Shown: positions 7,593 to 13,956 of the stretch, one piece after another
Position numbering within the stretch: the first letter of the stretch is position 1
Layout of the letters: each line of letters opens with the position of its first letter
Virus record (IMG/VR): IMGVR_UViG_3300025701_001108
Span: 1 to 32,692 of that record
DNA: 32,692 bases
From: a virus
Strand: one strand, 5' to 3'
Translations under genes and position numbers: made by a program
Notes under the pieces: generated by a model
Database searches by the model: none
What the model was told of the DNA's origin: nothing
What the model saw: the letters and a program-made list of their open reading frames with translations, nothing else

Positions 7593-7646
7593 ATGGATAT
7601 TAGAAAATATAAAAACGAAATCGAAAGATTACATAATTTAAAATAG
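7593..7646 (+). pseudogene. 17-codon remnant of the helicase C-terminus
   Basis: The frame starts at an ATG directly after the sulfotransferase stop and encodes 17 residues ending KNEIERLHNLK. The last 11 are identical to the helicase C-terminus at 6958-6990. It abuts the next gene's ATG at 7647 with no spacer. The simplest reading is that the helicase's original 3' junction was duplicated when the 7002 gene was inserted. It could still be translated as a coupling peptide, but its length argues against an independent function. Confidence 0.6.
7617..7646 (+). repeat. Direct repeat copy 2 of the helicase gene end
   Basis: This copy matches 27 of the 30 bases at 6961-6990. Two of the mismatches within the frame are synonymous, so the peptide is unchanged, and the third alters the stop from TAA to TAG. 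Confidence 0.8.
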
Positions 7647-8246
7647 ATGATAGATAGAATTTATGTATTTGATGATATTATAGATAAAGAATCTCAGAAT
7701 ATTTTAGAAGAATATTTTTTAACTAATGATTCATTGTTTAAAAAAGATAACAATATTCAATATTTTGGTGATGAGGTTTATATGCCACAATCGGTTATAG
7801 TACCAACGAAGTTGGATAGTAATATTGATATTATTTTAAAAACTATTGAAGATACTGCTATAAAAAAAATTGGTAAAACAATTTTAAAAAACTATCGATA
7901 TAAGATAAATAAACTAGAAGTAGTTGATAATGATTTTGATGATATTATGAGTTTACATATAGATAGGTATGAGGAACATATATCTATTGTATATTATGTT
8001 AATGATACAGATGGAGATACTTGTCTGTATGAGATAGACCCATCTGATTTAAAAAATTGGCAACCTTTAGTGAGGGGTAGAAAATTTGAAAAATTTAAAT
8101 TTAAACAACAAGTTTCTCCCAAAAAAGGTAGAGTTGTGATATTTAATGGATTACTACCACACCATTCATCATACCCAACAATTACTGATAGGTATGTTGT
8201 AAACTTCAATACTGTTATTGACACAAAACCAACATCTTTATTTTAA
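7647..8246 (+). CDS. 2OG-Fe(II) oxygenase (3)
   Basis: This 199-aa protein has a complete iron/2-oxoglutarate set. H104-x-D106 lies in LHIDRYEEH, the distal His is H172 or H173 in LLPHHSSYP, and R182 lies in TDRYVVNFN. The order and spacing match small prolyl-hydroxylase-like dioxygenases found in many marine phages. It would use 2-oxoglutarate and O2 to oxidise an unknown substrate. It starts right after the helicase-tail remnant and ends TSLF, a member of the shared tail set. The next oxygenase starts four bases after its stop. The sequence is clearly divergent from the first oxygenase pair (3118 and 3764), so the block holds at least two oxygenase subfamilies. Confidence 0.85.
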   Translation: MIDRIYVFDDIIDKESQNILEEYFLTNDSLFKKDNNIQYFGDEVYMPQSVIVPTKLDSNIDIILKTIEDTAIKKIGKTILKNYRYKINKLEVVDNDFDDIMSLHIDRYEEHISIVYYVNDTDGDTCLYEIDPSDLKNWQPLVRGRKFEKFKFKQQVSPKKGRVVIFNGLLPHHSSYPTITDRYVVNFNTVIDTKPTSLF

Positions 8247-8250
8247 TAAT

Positions 8251-8802
8251 ATGTATCAACACTTTACCATACCAAATTTTCTAACCACATCAGAATGTAC
8301 TTCTATATTATCAAAATGTAAAAAAGAACTTACGTTAAAAAATGCAACAGTTCGTGATGGTGAAGTAAATTTCAAATCAAGAAAATCTTCGGTAGCATTT
8401 ATAGATGATTTGGGTTTTTTAAATAATAGATTAGAAACTATACTAATAGATTCAGTTAAAGTAAAGGGATTTTCCGTATCTGGATTACAACCATTCCAGT
8501 TTACTGAATATACTATGGGTGAATATTATAATTGGCATAGAGATAGTGATATAAATAATCCAAAGTTTTCTAATAGATTCTACTCAACGGTTATTCAATT
8601 AAACGATGAATATACTGATGGTGAATTACAATTAAATATCGATGATAATGAAATAACATTAGAACGTGGATTAGGTACACTATATATGTTTCCATCATAT
8701 ACACTCCATCAAGTAAAGCCTATAACAAGTGGGGTTAGGTACTCTCTTGTAAATTGGGTCAAGTTGGTAGAAAATAAAAACGAAAAGAAATCATTACTAT
8801 GA
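8251..8802 (+). CDS. PKHD-type 2OG-Fe(II) hydroxylase (4)
   Basis: This 183-aa protein looks like a prolyl-4-hydroxylase/PKHD-type dioxygenase. The iron ligands are H96-x-D98 in YNWHRDSD and H153 in YTLHQV, and R163 in GVRYSLVNW is the 2-oxoglutarate Arg. The stretch PFQFTEYTMGEYYNWHRD and the strand STVIQLNDEYTDGELQL are typical of the family. An upstream in-frame ATG at 8218 lies inside the previous gene, so ATG 8251, four bases after that stop, is chosen; the protein then begins YQHFTIPNFL, as PKHD proteins do. It ends KKSLL (shared tail) and overlaps the halogenase start by four bases. The substrate is unknown. Confidence 0.88.
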   Translation: MYQHFTIPNFLTTSECTSILSKCKKELTLKNATVRDGEVNFKSRKSSVAFIDDLGFLNNRLETILIDSVKVKGFSVSGLQPFQFTEYTMGEYYNWHRDSDINNPKFSNRFYSTVIQLNDEYTDGELQLNIDDNEITLERGLGTLYMFPSYTLHQVKPITSGVRYSLVNWVKLVENKNEKKSLL

Positions 8803-10028
8803 TGAATATAGTTGTTATTGGTGGAGGTACTGCCGGTTGGTTATCTGCATTATTTTTTAATCGCAAAATTAAAAATATAAATTTAACTTTAATTGAAAGT
8901 AAATCAATTGGAGTAATTGGTGTCGGTGAGGGTACTACACCTAATATAGTACCATTTCTTAAAAAGTTGGGTATCAATGAAACCGATTTTATTACTAAAA
9001 CAAAAGCTACTAAAAAGGTGGGAATAGCATTTGAAGGTTGGCCGGGAGATGATTCATCCTTTAATCATGACTTTCACCAAGATTCAAAATTAAGTTATGC
9101 ATATCATTTTGATAATAATAAAATTGGAAATTACTTTAAAGAATTAGGATTATCACGTGGTATCAATCATATTGAAGGTGATGTAATTGGATTTGATAAA
9201 AATGGTGATGATATAAATAAAATACATCTAAAAGATGGTTCATCAATACAATCTGATTTTATAATAGATTGTAGTGGATTCAAACGTTTGGTAATTGGAG
9301 ATGAATTAAATAGTGAATGGATTTCTCACACAGACCACTTAACTCTTAATTCTGCAATACCATTTAGAATACCACTAACCGATTCCGAAGAATATACCAT
9401 AGATAGTAAAACACGAACTCGTGCTATTTCTATGAAGTATGGGTGGATGTGGATGGTTCCTCTACAAGATAGATGGGGATGTGGTTATGTATTTGATGAT
9501 GGATATATAAATCAGGAAAATGCTAAACTTGAAGTAGAAGAGTATCTTAAAACAAAAATAGAAGTAAATAGAAAAATTCAATTTGAATCTGGCTATTTTA
9601 AAGATGTTTGGATTGGTAATTCAGTTGCAGTGGGATTAAGTAGTGGATTCTTCGAACCACTCGAGGCAACATCTATAATGACAGTTATTGCTCAATTAAA
9701 TAATTTACGTAAAACCAAATTCAATAAAGAATTACGAAGTTGGTATAATGAATCTATACAAAAATTCAATAACCAAGTTTATAATTTTATAAAATATCAC
9801 TATTTATGTGAACGAGAAGATACTGATTTTTGGAAAGAGTATAAATCCCATGAACTTCCAGAAACCTTATCTAAGTTACTTACTCATGATTTAAAACTAA
9901 AATACTTTGATAACCCTAAGATAGCAGAAATTTTTGATATAGATGATACTGAAATAATATTTGATTCTTATAATTATTCTACTGTTGGTTTAGGTAATTT
10001 CAAACAAATTACAAAATCTTTATTTTGA
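8799..10028 (+). CDS. Flavin-dependent (tryptophan-type) halogenase
   Basis: This 409-aa protein belongs to the FADH2-dependent halogenase family (PrnA/RebH type). The FAD-binding GGGTAGW is at residues 8-14. A GVGEGTTPN segment and a Lys-containing TKKVGIAF (K73 is the likely catalytic Lys that forms the haloamine) follow. The diagnostic GWMWMVP (215-221) is present, as is FFEPLEATSI (281-292), with E289 in the position of the active-site Glu. Characterised enzymes are about 500-540 aa, so this one is shorter at its C-terminus. They chlorinate or brominate electron-rich aromatics, often Trp, and need a flavin reductase; none is encoded in this window. Similar genes are known in marine cyanophages. 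It ends KSLF (shared tail) and is coupled to both neighbours. A monooxygenase relative is the alternative. Confidence 0.88.
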   Translation: MMNIVVIGGGTAGWLSALFFNRKIKNINLTLIESKSIGVIGVGEGTTPNIVPFLKKLGINETDFITKTKATKKVGIAFEGWPGDDSSFNHDFHQDSKLSYAYHFDNNKIGNYFKELGLSRGINHIEGDVIGFDKNGDDINKIHLKDGSSIQSDFIIDCSGFKRLVIGDELNSEWISHTDHLTLNSAIPFRIPLTDSEEYTIDSKTRTRAISMKYGWMWMVPLQDRWGCGYVFDDGYINQENAKLEVEEYLKTKIEVNRKIQFESGYFKDVWIGNSVAVGLSSGFFEPLEATSIMTVIAQLNNLRKTKFNKELRSWYNESIQKFNNQVYNFIKYHYLCEREDTDFWKEYKSHELPETLSKLLTHDLKLKYFDNPKIAEIFDIDDTEIIFDSYNYSTVGLGNFKQITKSLF

Positions 10029-10315
10029 TGATAAATATTAAAGATATATTGGATTCTTGGATAAAATCATTTAACCCAACCGATGATGAAATATCACGTG
10101 CAAATGATAGATATGATGTATGTAGTTCATGCCCATCTCGGCAAGAATTAATTAGAAATAAAAAATGGACTCTAATATGTGGTGAGTGTGGATGTCCATT
10201 AAGTAAAAAAGTATATTCATCCGTTGTAAACCCGTGTCCTCTTGAAAAATGGGAAAATGTAGATAAAAAACATAATCTTAATACAAGTATTAAGAAAACA
10301 AGTACCTTATTTTAA
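10028..10315 (+). CDS. Small zinc-ribbon-like protein (DUF6171-like)
   Basis: This 95-aa protein carries two CxxC-type clusters (C32/C35 and C51/C54/C56) and a late C70 in NPCPLEKW. The CGECGCPLSKK and CPLEKWE blocks match a small Cys-rich family common in tailed phages and probably bind one or two zinc ions. A TTG at 10025 opens the same frame, but ATG 10028, sharing a base with the halogenase TGA, is preferred. The role is unknown; it could be a scaffold or adaptor for the enzymes before it. It ends STLF, a clear case of the shared C-terminal tail on a non-enzyme. It is the last gene before a late-type promoter and the Hint protein. Confidence 0.78.
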   Translation: MINIKDILDSWIKSFNPTDDEISRANDRYDVCSSCPSRQELIRNKKWTLICGECGCPLSKKVYSSVVNPCPLEKWENVDKKHNLNTSIKKTSTLF

Positions 10316-10322
10316 TAAAGTT

Positions 10323-10332
10323 TATATTTATT
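10323..10332 (+). promoter_or_regulatory. Candidate late promoter before the Hint protein
   Basis: TATATTTATT matches nine of ten bases of the TATATTTATA motif found before other late genes here. It lies 39 bases (start to start) before ATG 10362 and has no TTTG box at the -33 position, as expected for a gp55-type promoter. Confidence 0.5.
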
Positions 10333-10361
10333 ACTATAACATAAAACCCTTATAGAAAAAT

Positions 10362-12314
10362 ATGAAGGCTACAATACTAGGAACTGATTTACTTCAAAGT
10401 GGTGATTCGGTAAAAATTTTAGAAATTAATACTAATGCTGCTATCTACAATAGAGGTGCAGAATTTTTAGATTACGATGCACTATTTAACGTACTCATAT
10501 CTAACAATATAACTGAATTTCACTTTATATATGTAGATGAAAAGTCACAGGCACCAAATGGAGCTGTGGAATTTGTGTTTGAAGATAAAATAAAAGAAAA
10601 ATGTACCGAGTTGGGTATATCATATACTCCACACGTAGTGCCAGGCGGCTCTGTTACGGTTCCTGCAATAGAAGATACAGATAATAAATTCATCTTACGT
10701 CAAGCATATGATACATCTGCACTTGTAGATTCAACATACTGTGCTGATAAATTTGAATTCTTTTCTTTAATGAGTGGTTCGTCATACATACCTGATACTT
10801 ACTTTTCATCGGATGATTTATCACTCGATGGGTTTAATTCATTGAATATAAATGATTCCCAATATCCTAACTCAGTACAAAAGGCTAGATATCCACAATA
10901 TGATAGAGAGGCGTTACCTCGTTTATCAAAATATACCACAACCGAACAATTAGCTTCTGCAAAATCTAATTTAGATTCTGATATTTTAATACAAGAATTT
11001 ATTCAAGATGACTCAAATGTAGTTGATGGGTACTGGAGTGTAATTAGAAGTATTGATATTATCTATGGTTCTAATTTAGATACCATTAGTTTGGGTGGAT
11101 ATACTCACTCTTCAGTAGTACCATTAACATTTTGTGATAATGAGTTTTACGAAAATGGAGTTGATTTAACTAAAAAGAGTAGAAGTAAATTCTTAAATCA
11201 AAATTCAAGCTTGGAAGTTGGGACGATACGTTATCACACGGATGAAGAATCTGATATTTTAATGTTTGATGGGAGTATATCTAACGTTACTCAAATACAA
11301 GAAGGTGATATAATTAAAACTGCCAACTTTGATTGGATAGTCGGTGGTAGTGGTGAAGAACATGATCCACGTACCTCATATACATCAGTAGACACTATAT
11401 CTGGTTCTTTATCATACGTTTCATCATCGTTGATTTCATCCGAATCACAAGAAGTTGAAAGCGTGTTTGTTCAAATAACGTTGGATAATGGTGAAGTTTG
11501 GACAGATACACTATCTACATCATATGTAATAGAGCGTTCTGGTTCACTTGATACTAACTTCGAATTTGTTAACAAATTATTAGTAGGTGATAAAATTATT
11601 ACCATTAATAAAACTACCAACAATGTTTCCAAGAAAGAAATTACATCATTAGATGTAGTTTGGGATAGTGTTAAAATTTATAACTTAGACTTTGAACCAT
11701 ACGATTATTTCATGGTAGATGTAAATAATGATGAATATGCATTGATGCATAATGTATGTACGTACTGTTATACATCTTGGGCACCATGTGGTAATTATTA
11801 TTGTGATAGTGGTTGTCCACCATGTGGTTTTAACTTTGGTGGTAGTGGATGCTTTGTAGCTGGAACTCAAGTTACACTATCAAATGGAGATACTAAAAAT
11901 ATTGAAGATATTGTTGTTGGTGATGTTGTTGTTTCCTATAATGAAGAAAGTGGAATTCAAGAACATAATGAAGTAACCGATTTAAACCAACCAATTCATA
12001 ATGATTTAGTTAAATATACATTCTCAAACGGAACAGAAATAACATCTACATATGACCACCCATTCTATGTAAATGATTTAGTATTAGCATCATATTCACC
12101 TGAATTGACTAATGATGTATATGATTTACCAACAGAAGTTACTAGAATAAAAGTAGGTGATTTCGTCTATCCACTTGATGGTGATGTAGATGTTACAATT
12201 ACTTCAATTGAAGAATTGATATCAGAAGATACACAAACTTATATATTTGGTGTTGAGAATAATCAGAACTTCTATGCCAATGGAATATTAGTACATAATA
12301 AAAAACAATATTAA
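10362..12314 (+). CDS. Tandem-Hint-domain protein with a six-Cys segment between the Hint modules
   Basis: This is a 650-aa protein. Residues 1-280 are not confidently recognised; IQEF and ILRQAYD stretches faintly recall ATP-grasp proteins. Residues about 285-464 form a degenerate Hint domain: MFDGSISNVTQIQEGD, a B-block-like ITLDNGEVWTDTLST lacking the His, a VGDKIITI block, and a terminal His463-Asn464. Residues 465-496 are Cys/Gly/aromatic-rich with six Cys (466, 469, 476, 481, 485, 488). Residues 497-646 are a canonical Hint: C497 in CFVAGT, T563-x-x-H566, VGD, and terminal VH645-N646. Only KKQY follows, so there is no Ser/Thr/Cys at +1 and no real C-extein. This looks like a bacterial-intein-like (BIL) self-cleaving domain rather than a splicing intein. 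The late-type promoter suggests late expression, perhaps as a virion or surface protein. Confidence 0.85.
   Translation: MKATILGTDLLQSGDSVKILEINTNAAIYNRGAEFLDYDALFNVLISNNITEFHFIYVDEKSQAPNGAVEFVFEDKIKEKCTELGISYTPHVVPGGSVTVPAIEDTDNKFILRQAYDTSALVDSTYCADKFEFFSLMSGSSYIPDTYFSSDDLSLDGFNSLNINDSQYPNSVQKARYPQYDREALPRLSKYTTTEQLASAKSNLDSDILIQEFIQDDSNVVDGYWSVIRSIDIIYGSNLDTISLGGYTHSSVVPLTFCDNEFYENGVDLTKKSRSKFLNQNSSLEVGTIRYHTDEESDILMFDGSISNVTQIQEGDIIKTANFDWIVGGSGEEHDPRTSYTSVDTISGSLSYVSSSLISSESQEVESVFVQITLDNGEVWTDTLSTSYVIERSGSLDTNFEFVNKLLVGDKIITINKTTNNVSKKEITSLDVVWDSVKIYNLDFEPYDYFMVDVNNDEYALMHNVCTYCYTSWAPCGNYYCDSGCPPCGFNFGGSGCFVAGTQVTLSNGDTKNIEDIVVGDVVVSYNEESGIQEHNEVTDLNQPIHNDLVKYTFSNGTEITSTYDHPFYVNDLVLASYSPELTNDVYDLPTEVTRIKVGDFVYPLDGDVDVTITSIEELISEDTQTYIFGVENNQNFYANGILVHNKKQY
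11214..11753 (+). other. Degenerate first Hint domain (residues about 285-464)
   Basis: This segment aligns by eye with the canonical Hint that follows: hydrophobic-DG-x4-I-x2-I-x2-GD near the start, a strand-NG-strand B block, VGDKIIT, then a final HN. The B-block His is Thr386 and no clear N-terminal Cys is present, so N-terminal acyl-shift chemistry is doubtful. The C-terminal His-Asn pair needed for Asn cyclisation is kept. The N-terminal boundary is approximate. Confidence 0.6.
11754..11849 (+). other. Six-Cys segment sandwiched between Hint domains (residues 465-496)
   Basis: These 32 residues contain Cys at 466, 469, 476, 481, 485 and 488 (CxxC-x6-C-x4-C-x3-CxxC), with one Trp, four Tyr and a Gly-rich end. 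The segment begins immediately after the first Hint's His-Asn and stops immediately before the second Hint's catalytic Cys. It may be a zinc- or disulfide-knuckle linker, or a peptide released by cleavage at both borders. Confidence 0.65.
11850..12299 (+). other. Canonical Hint (BIL-type) domain (residues 497-646)
   Basis: The blocks are in order: C497 in CFVAGTQV; NGDTKNIEDIVVGDVV; the B block TSTYDHPF with Thr563 and His566; RIKVGDFV; and the terminal ANGILVHN. All residues for N-terminal acyl shift and for C-terminal Asn cyclisation are present. The protein ends four residues later without a +1 nucleophile, so cleavage rather than splicing is expected. Confidence 0.88.
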
Positions 12315-12342
12315 AAAACAACAATAAAAAAGGAAATATATC

Positions 12343-12477
12343 ATGGCCGAACTTAAAGAAAGACAAAATCAAATTATATATTCGAGAATCGAACCACTAT
12401 CAGATGTTGTGAAGAGTAAATGTGCTACTGCATTTCAAGAAGTAGTTCAGAGGATTAAAGATAAACACTTATCTTAA
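12343..12477 (+). CDS. Small conserved-looking protein (44 aa)
   Basis: This short frame begins MAELKERQNQIIY and ends with TAA at 12475-12477. An AGGA at 12331-12334, eight bases before the ATG, is a clear Shine-Dalgarno, which is uncommon in this genome and supports the call. The protein is mixed-charge and helical with one Cys. An intrinsic terminator follows about 20 bases after the stop, so it closes the Hint-protein transcription unit. No family is recognised. Confidence 0.6.
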   Translation: MAELKERQNQIIYSRIEPLSDVVKSKCATAFQEVVQRIKDKHLS

Positions 12478-12493
12478 AATATTTTTACCCTTA

Positions 12494-12534
12494 ATAAAAA
12501 AATCTACATAAAGAAATTTGTGTAGATTTTTTTT
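12494..12534 (+). terminator. Intrinsic terminator after the 44-aa gene
   Basis: The inverted repeat AATCTACA (12501-12508) / TGTAGATT (12521-12528) has a 12-base loop. It is extended by an A-run before it and a T-run reaching 12534. It separates the accessory block from the next promoters. Confidence 0.85.
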
Positions 12535-12543
12535 GTATAATAT

Positions 12544-12574
12544 TTTGATAATTAGAATAAATTGATTATATTTG
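12544..12574 (+). promoter_or_regulatory. Bacteroidota-type promoter (tandem pair, upstream copy)
   Basis: TTTG at 12544-12547, 19 bases, then TATATTTG at 12567-12574. It lies just after the terminator and 90 bases before the nucleotidyltransferase start. Its -7 region (TATATTTGTAGTATA) matches the promoter at 1889 for 15 bases. Confidence 0.72.
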
Positions 12575-12613
12575 TAGTATATAAAGGATAAACATAAATT
12601 ATTCATAATTAAA

Positions 12614-12647
12614 TTTGTATAACTTAAAAAATATTCGTATCTTTATA
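12614..12647 (+). promoter_or_regulatory. Second promoter of the pair; hybrid of the two motif classes
   Basis: TTTG at 12614-12617, 20 bases, then TATCTTTA at 12638-12645. The -7 box continues into TATCTTTATA, which is also one base from the late-type motif TATATTTATA. It sits 27 bases (start to start) before ATG 12665. Confidence 0.6.
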
Positions 12648-12664
12648 TTATAAAATAATAATAT

Positions 12665-13102
12665 ATGAAAAAAGTAATTATAGTTAGTGGATATTTCAAT
12701 CCACTTCATAAAGGACATTTGGATTTATTTGAATCTGCAAAGGAACTTGGTGATATTCTAATTGTTATTGTAAATAATGATAAACAGCGTGAATTAAAAG
12801 GTTCTAAATTTTTTCAAGATGAGAATGAACGAATAAGAATTATACGAGCATTACATATGGTAGATATGGCTTGGATATCAGTTGATGAAGATAGTACCCA
12901 GATAGAAACATTAAAACTGATGTTTAGAAAATTTGGAGATGCAATGCAACTTTCATTTGCAAATGGGGGAGACCAAAATAATGATACGATACCAGAGCGT
13001 TCTATATGTGAAGGATTGGGTATTGAACTTATTGATGGTCTTGGAGAAAAGATTCAATCATCTTCTTGGTTATTAGAAAAGTATTTAAACATCACAGAAT
13101 AA
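12665..13102 (+). CDS. Cytidylyltransferase-like nucleotidyltransferase
   Basis: This 145-aa protein has the HxGH-superfamily fold: VSGYFNPLHKGHLDLF at the start (H15-x-x-H18), an IVIVNNDKQ strand, a DENERIRII helix and a late KIQSSSWLLEKY in the position of the ISSTxxR motif. The family joins a nucleoside monophosphate to a phosphorylated substrate, as in glycerol-3-phosphate cytidylyltransferase or the RfaE C-terminal domain. The substrate cannot be read from the sequence, and the terminal motif lacks the usual Arg. Related genes occur in marine T4-like phages. It is the first gene of a new unit, driven by two stacked promoters (12544-12647), and the next ATG comes two bases after its stop. 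Confidence 0.85.
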   Translation: MKKVIIVSGYFNPLHKGHLDLFESAKELGDILIVIVNNDKQRELKGSKFFQDENERIRIIRALHMVDMAWISVDEDSTQIETLKLMFRKFGDAMQLSFANGGDQNNDTIPERSICEGLGIELIDGLGEKIQSSSWLLEKYLNITE

Positions 13103-13103
13103 T

Positions 13104-13358
13104 ATGGATATAGAAAAATTAGTAAATGAGTATCCTAATGATATGGAACTCGGAAGTAAAGTTCGAGAACTTTATTTAAAAGGCAGAGAATCATTTGATA
13201 CTCTAAAAGAAGAAATGAAAGATGCTAAAATCTTTGAATCACCTGATGGTGGTAAAACTGTTTACGTTCGTGGATGGGGTGAAGATAGTAAAACAAGAAA
13301 ATTAGTTACAAACCAATTAACAATATTTGATGATGAATCTTATAAAGAATCCGAGTAA
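13104..13358 (+). CDS. Unknown 84-aa protein
   Basis: This 84-aa protein is not recognised. It is acidic at both ends, with a predicted helix (residues about 10-42) and a short beta region (KTVYVRGWGEDSKTRKLV). It starts one base after the nucleotidyltransferase stop, and its last 29 bases overlap the peptide deformylase gene in another frame. It has no Cys, membrane segment or signal peptide. The abutting arrangement and coherent composition support a real gene. Confidence 0.65.
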   Translation: MDIEKLVNEYPNDMELGSKVRELYLKGRESFDTLKEEMKDAKIFESPDGGKTVYVRGWGEDSKTRKLVTNQLTIFDDESYKESE

Positions 13359-13944
13359 ATTAAAAACTCCATTAGTGAGTAAACCAATGACACAAGAAGA
13401 GATTGATGAAATCTCTACAAAACTATTAAAAGGATTAACTAAATTTGGTGGTATTGGATTATCTGCAAATCAGATTGGGTTAGATGTCCGTGCATGTGTC
13501 ATCAATGTAAAAGAACCATTAGTTTTAATCAACCCAGTTGTAACTGAAGTTTCTAAGGAAACTGTTGCGTATGTAGAACAATGTTTATCATTGGATAAAA
13601 CAATGAAGAAACCAGTTAAAACAGTTAGACATAAATCCTTTACAGTTGAATGTGATAACTTAGGAACTGTAATCTTCTCACCTGATTCAACTGAATGGAA
13701 GGATTCTAACGAGTTCTTTTCCGATGAGGGGTTATTAGAAACAGTTTGTGCTCAACACGAGATAGACCACCTTAATGGGATTCTAATCACCGATAAAGTT
13801 AGAAGATATACTGCAACGATAACTGCACCTAAAAAATATGGTAGAAACGAACGAGTAATGGTAAAATTACCTGATGGTAAAACTGAATTCATGAAGTACA
13901 AGAAGGCAGAACCACTACTTGCAATCGGATGTGAAATCTTATAA
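13330..13944 (+). CDS. def: Peptide deformylase
   Basis: This 204-aa protein removes the N-formyl group from nascent proteins. The three PDF motifs are present: GIGLSANQIG (41-50), EQCLSL (83-88, metal ligand C85) and QHEIDHLNG (142-150, ligands H143 and H147, catalytic E144). The usual EGCLS has Gln in place of Gly, as seen in some phage and mitochondrial-type enzymes. Phage-encoded PDFs are well known in marine T4-like phages and may speed maturation of phage or host proteins late in infection. Two ATGs (13330, 13333) follow an in-frame TTG; I take the first ATG, which overlaps the upstream gene by 29 bases. The C-terminal 40 residues extend beyond the core fold. Confidence 0.92.
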   Translation: MMNLIKNPSKLKTPLVSKPMTQEEIDEISTKLLKGLTKFGGIGLSANQIGLDVRACVINVKEPLVLINPVVTEVSKETVAYVEQCLSLDKTMKKPVKTVRHKSFTVECDNLGTVIFSPDSTEWKDSNEFFSDEGLLETVCAQHEIDHLNGILITDKVRRYTATITAPKKYGRNERVMVKLPDGKTEFMKYKKAEPLLAIGCEIL

Positions 13945-13956
13945 TTTGTATTAAAA

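Noticed and set aside
8218-8250. Longer N-terminus for the PKHD hydroxylase, starting at 8218
   Set aside because: It lies inside the preceding gene, and the family normally begins near YQHFxIPxFL, which corresponds to ATG 8251.
10362-11200. N-terminal 280 residues of the Hint protein as an ATP-grasp ligase
   Set aside because: Only short fragments recall the fold; no P-loop-like Gly-rich segment or correctly placed metal ligands could be identified.
10362-12314. The Hint region as a protein-splicing intein inside a conserved host gene
   Set aside because: There is no C-extein (only KKQY follows), no +1 Ser/Thr/Cys and no homing endonuclease domain; a cleaving BIL-type domain fits better.
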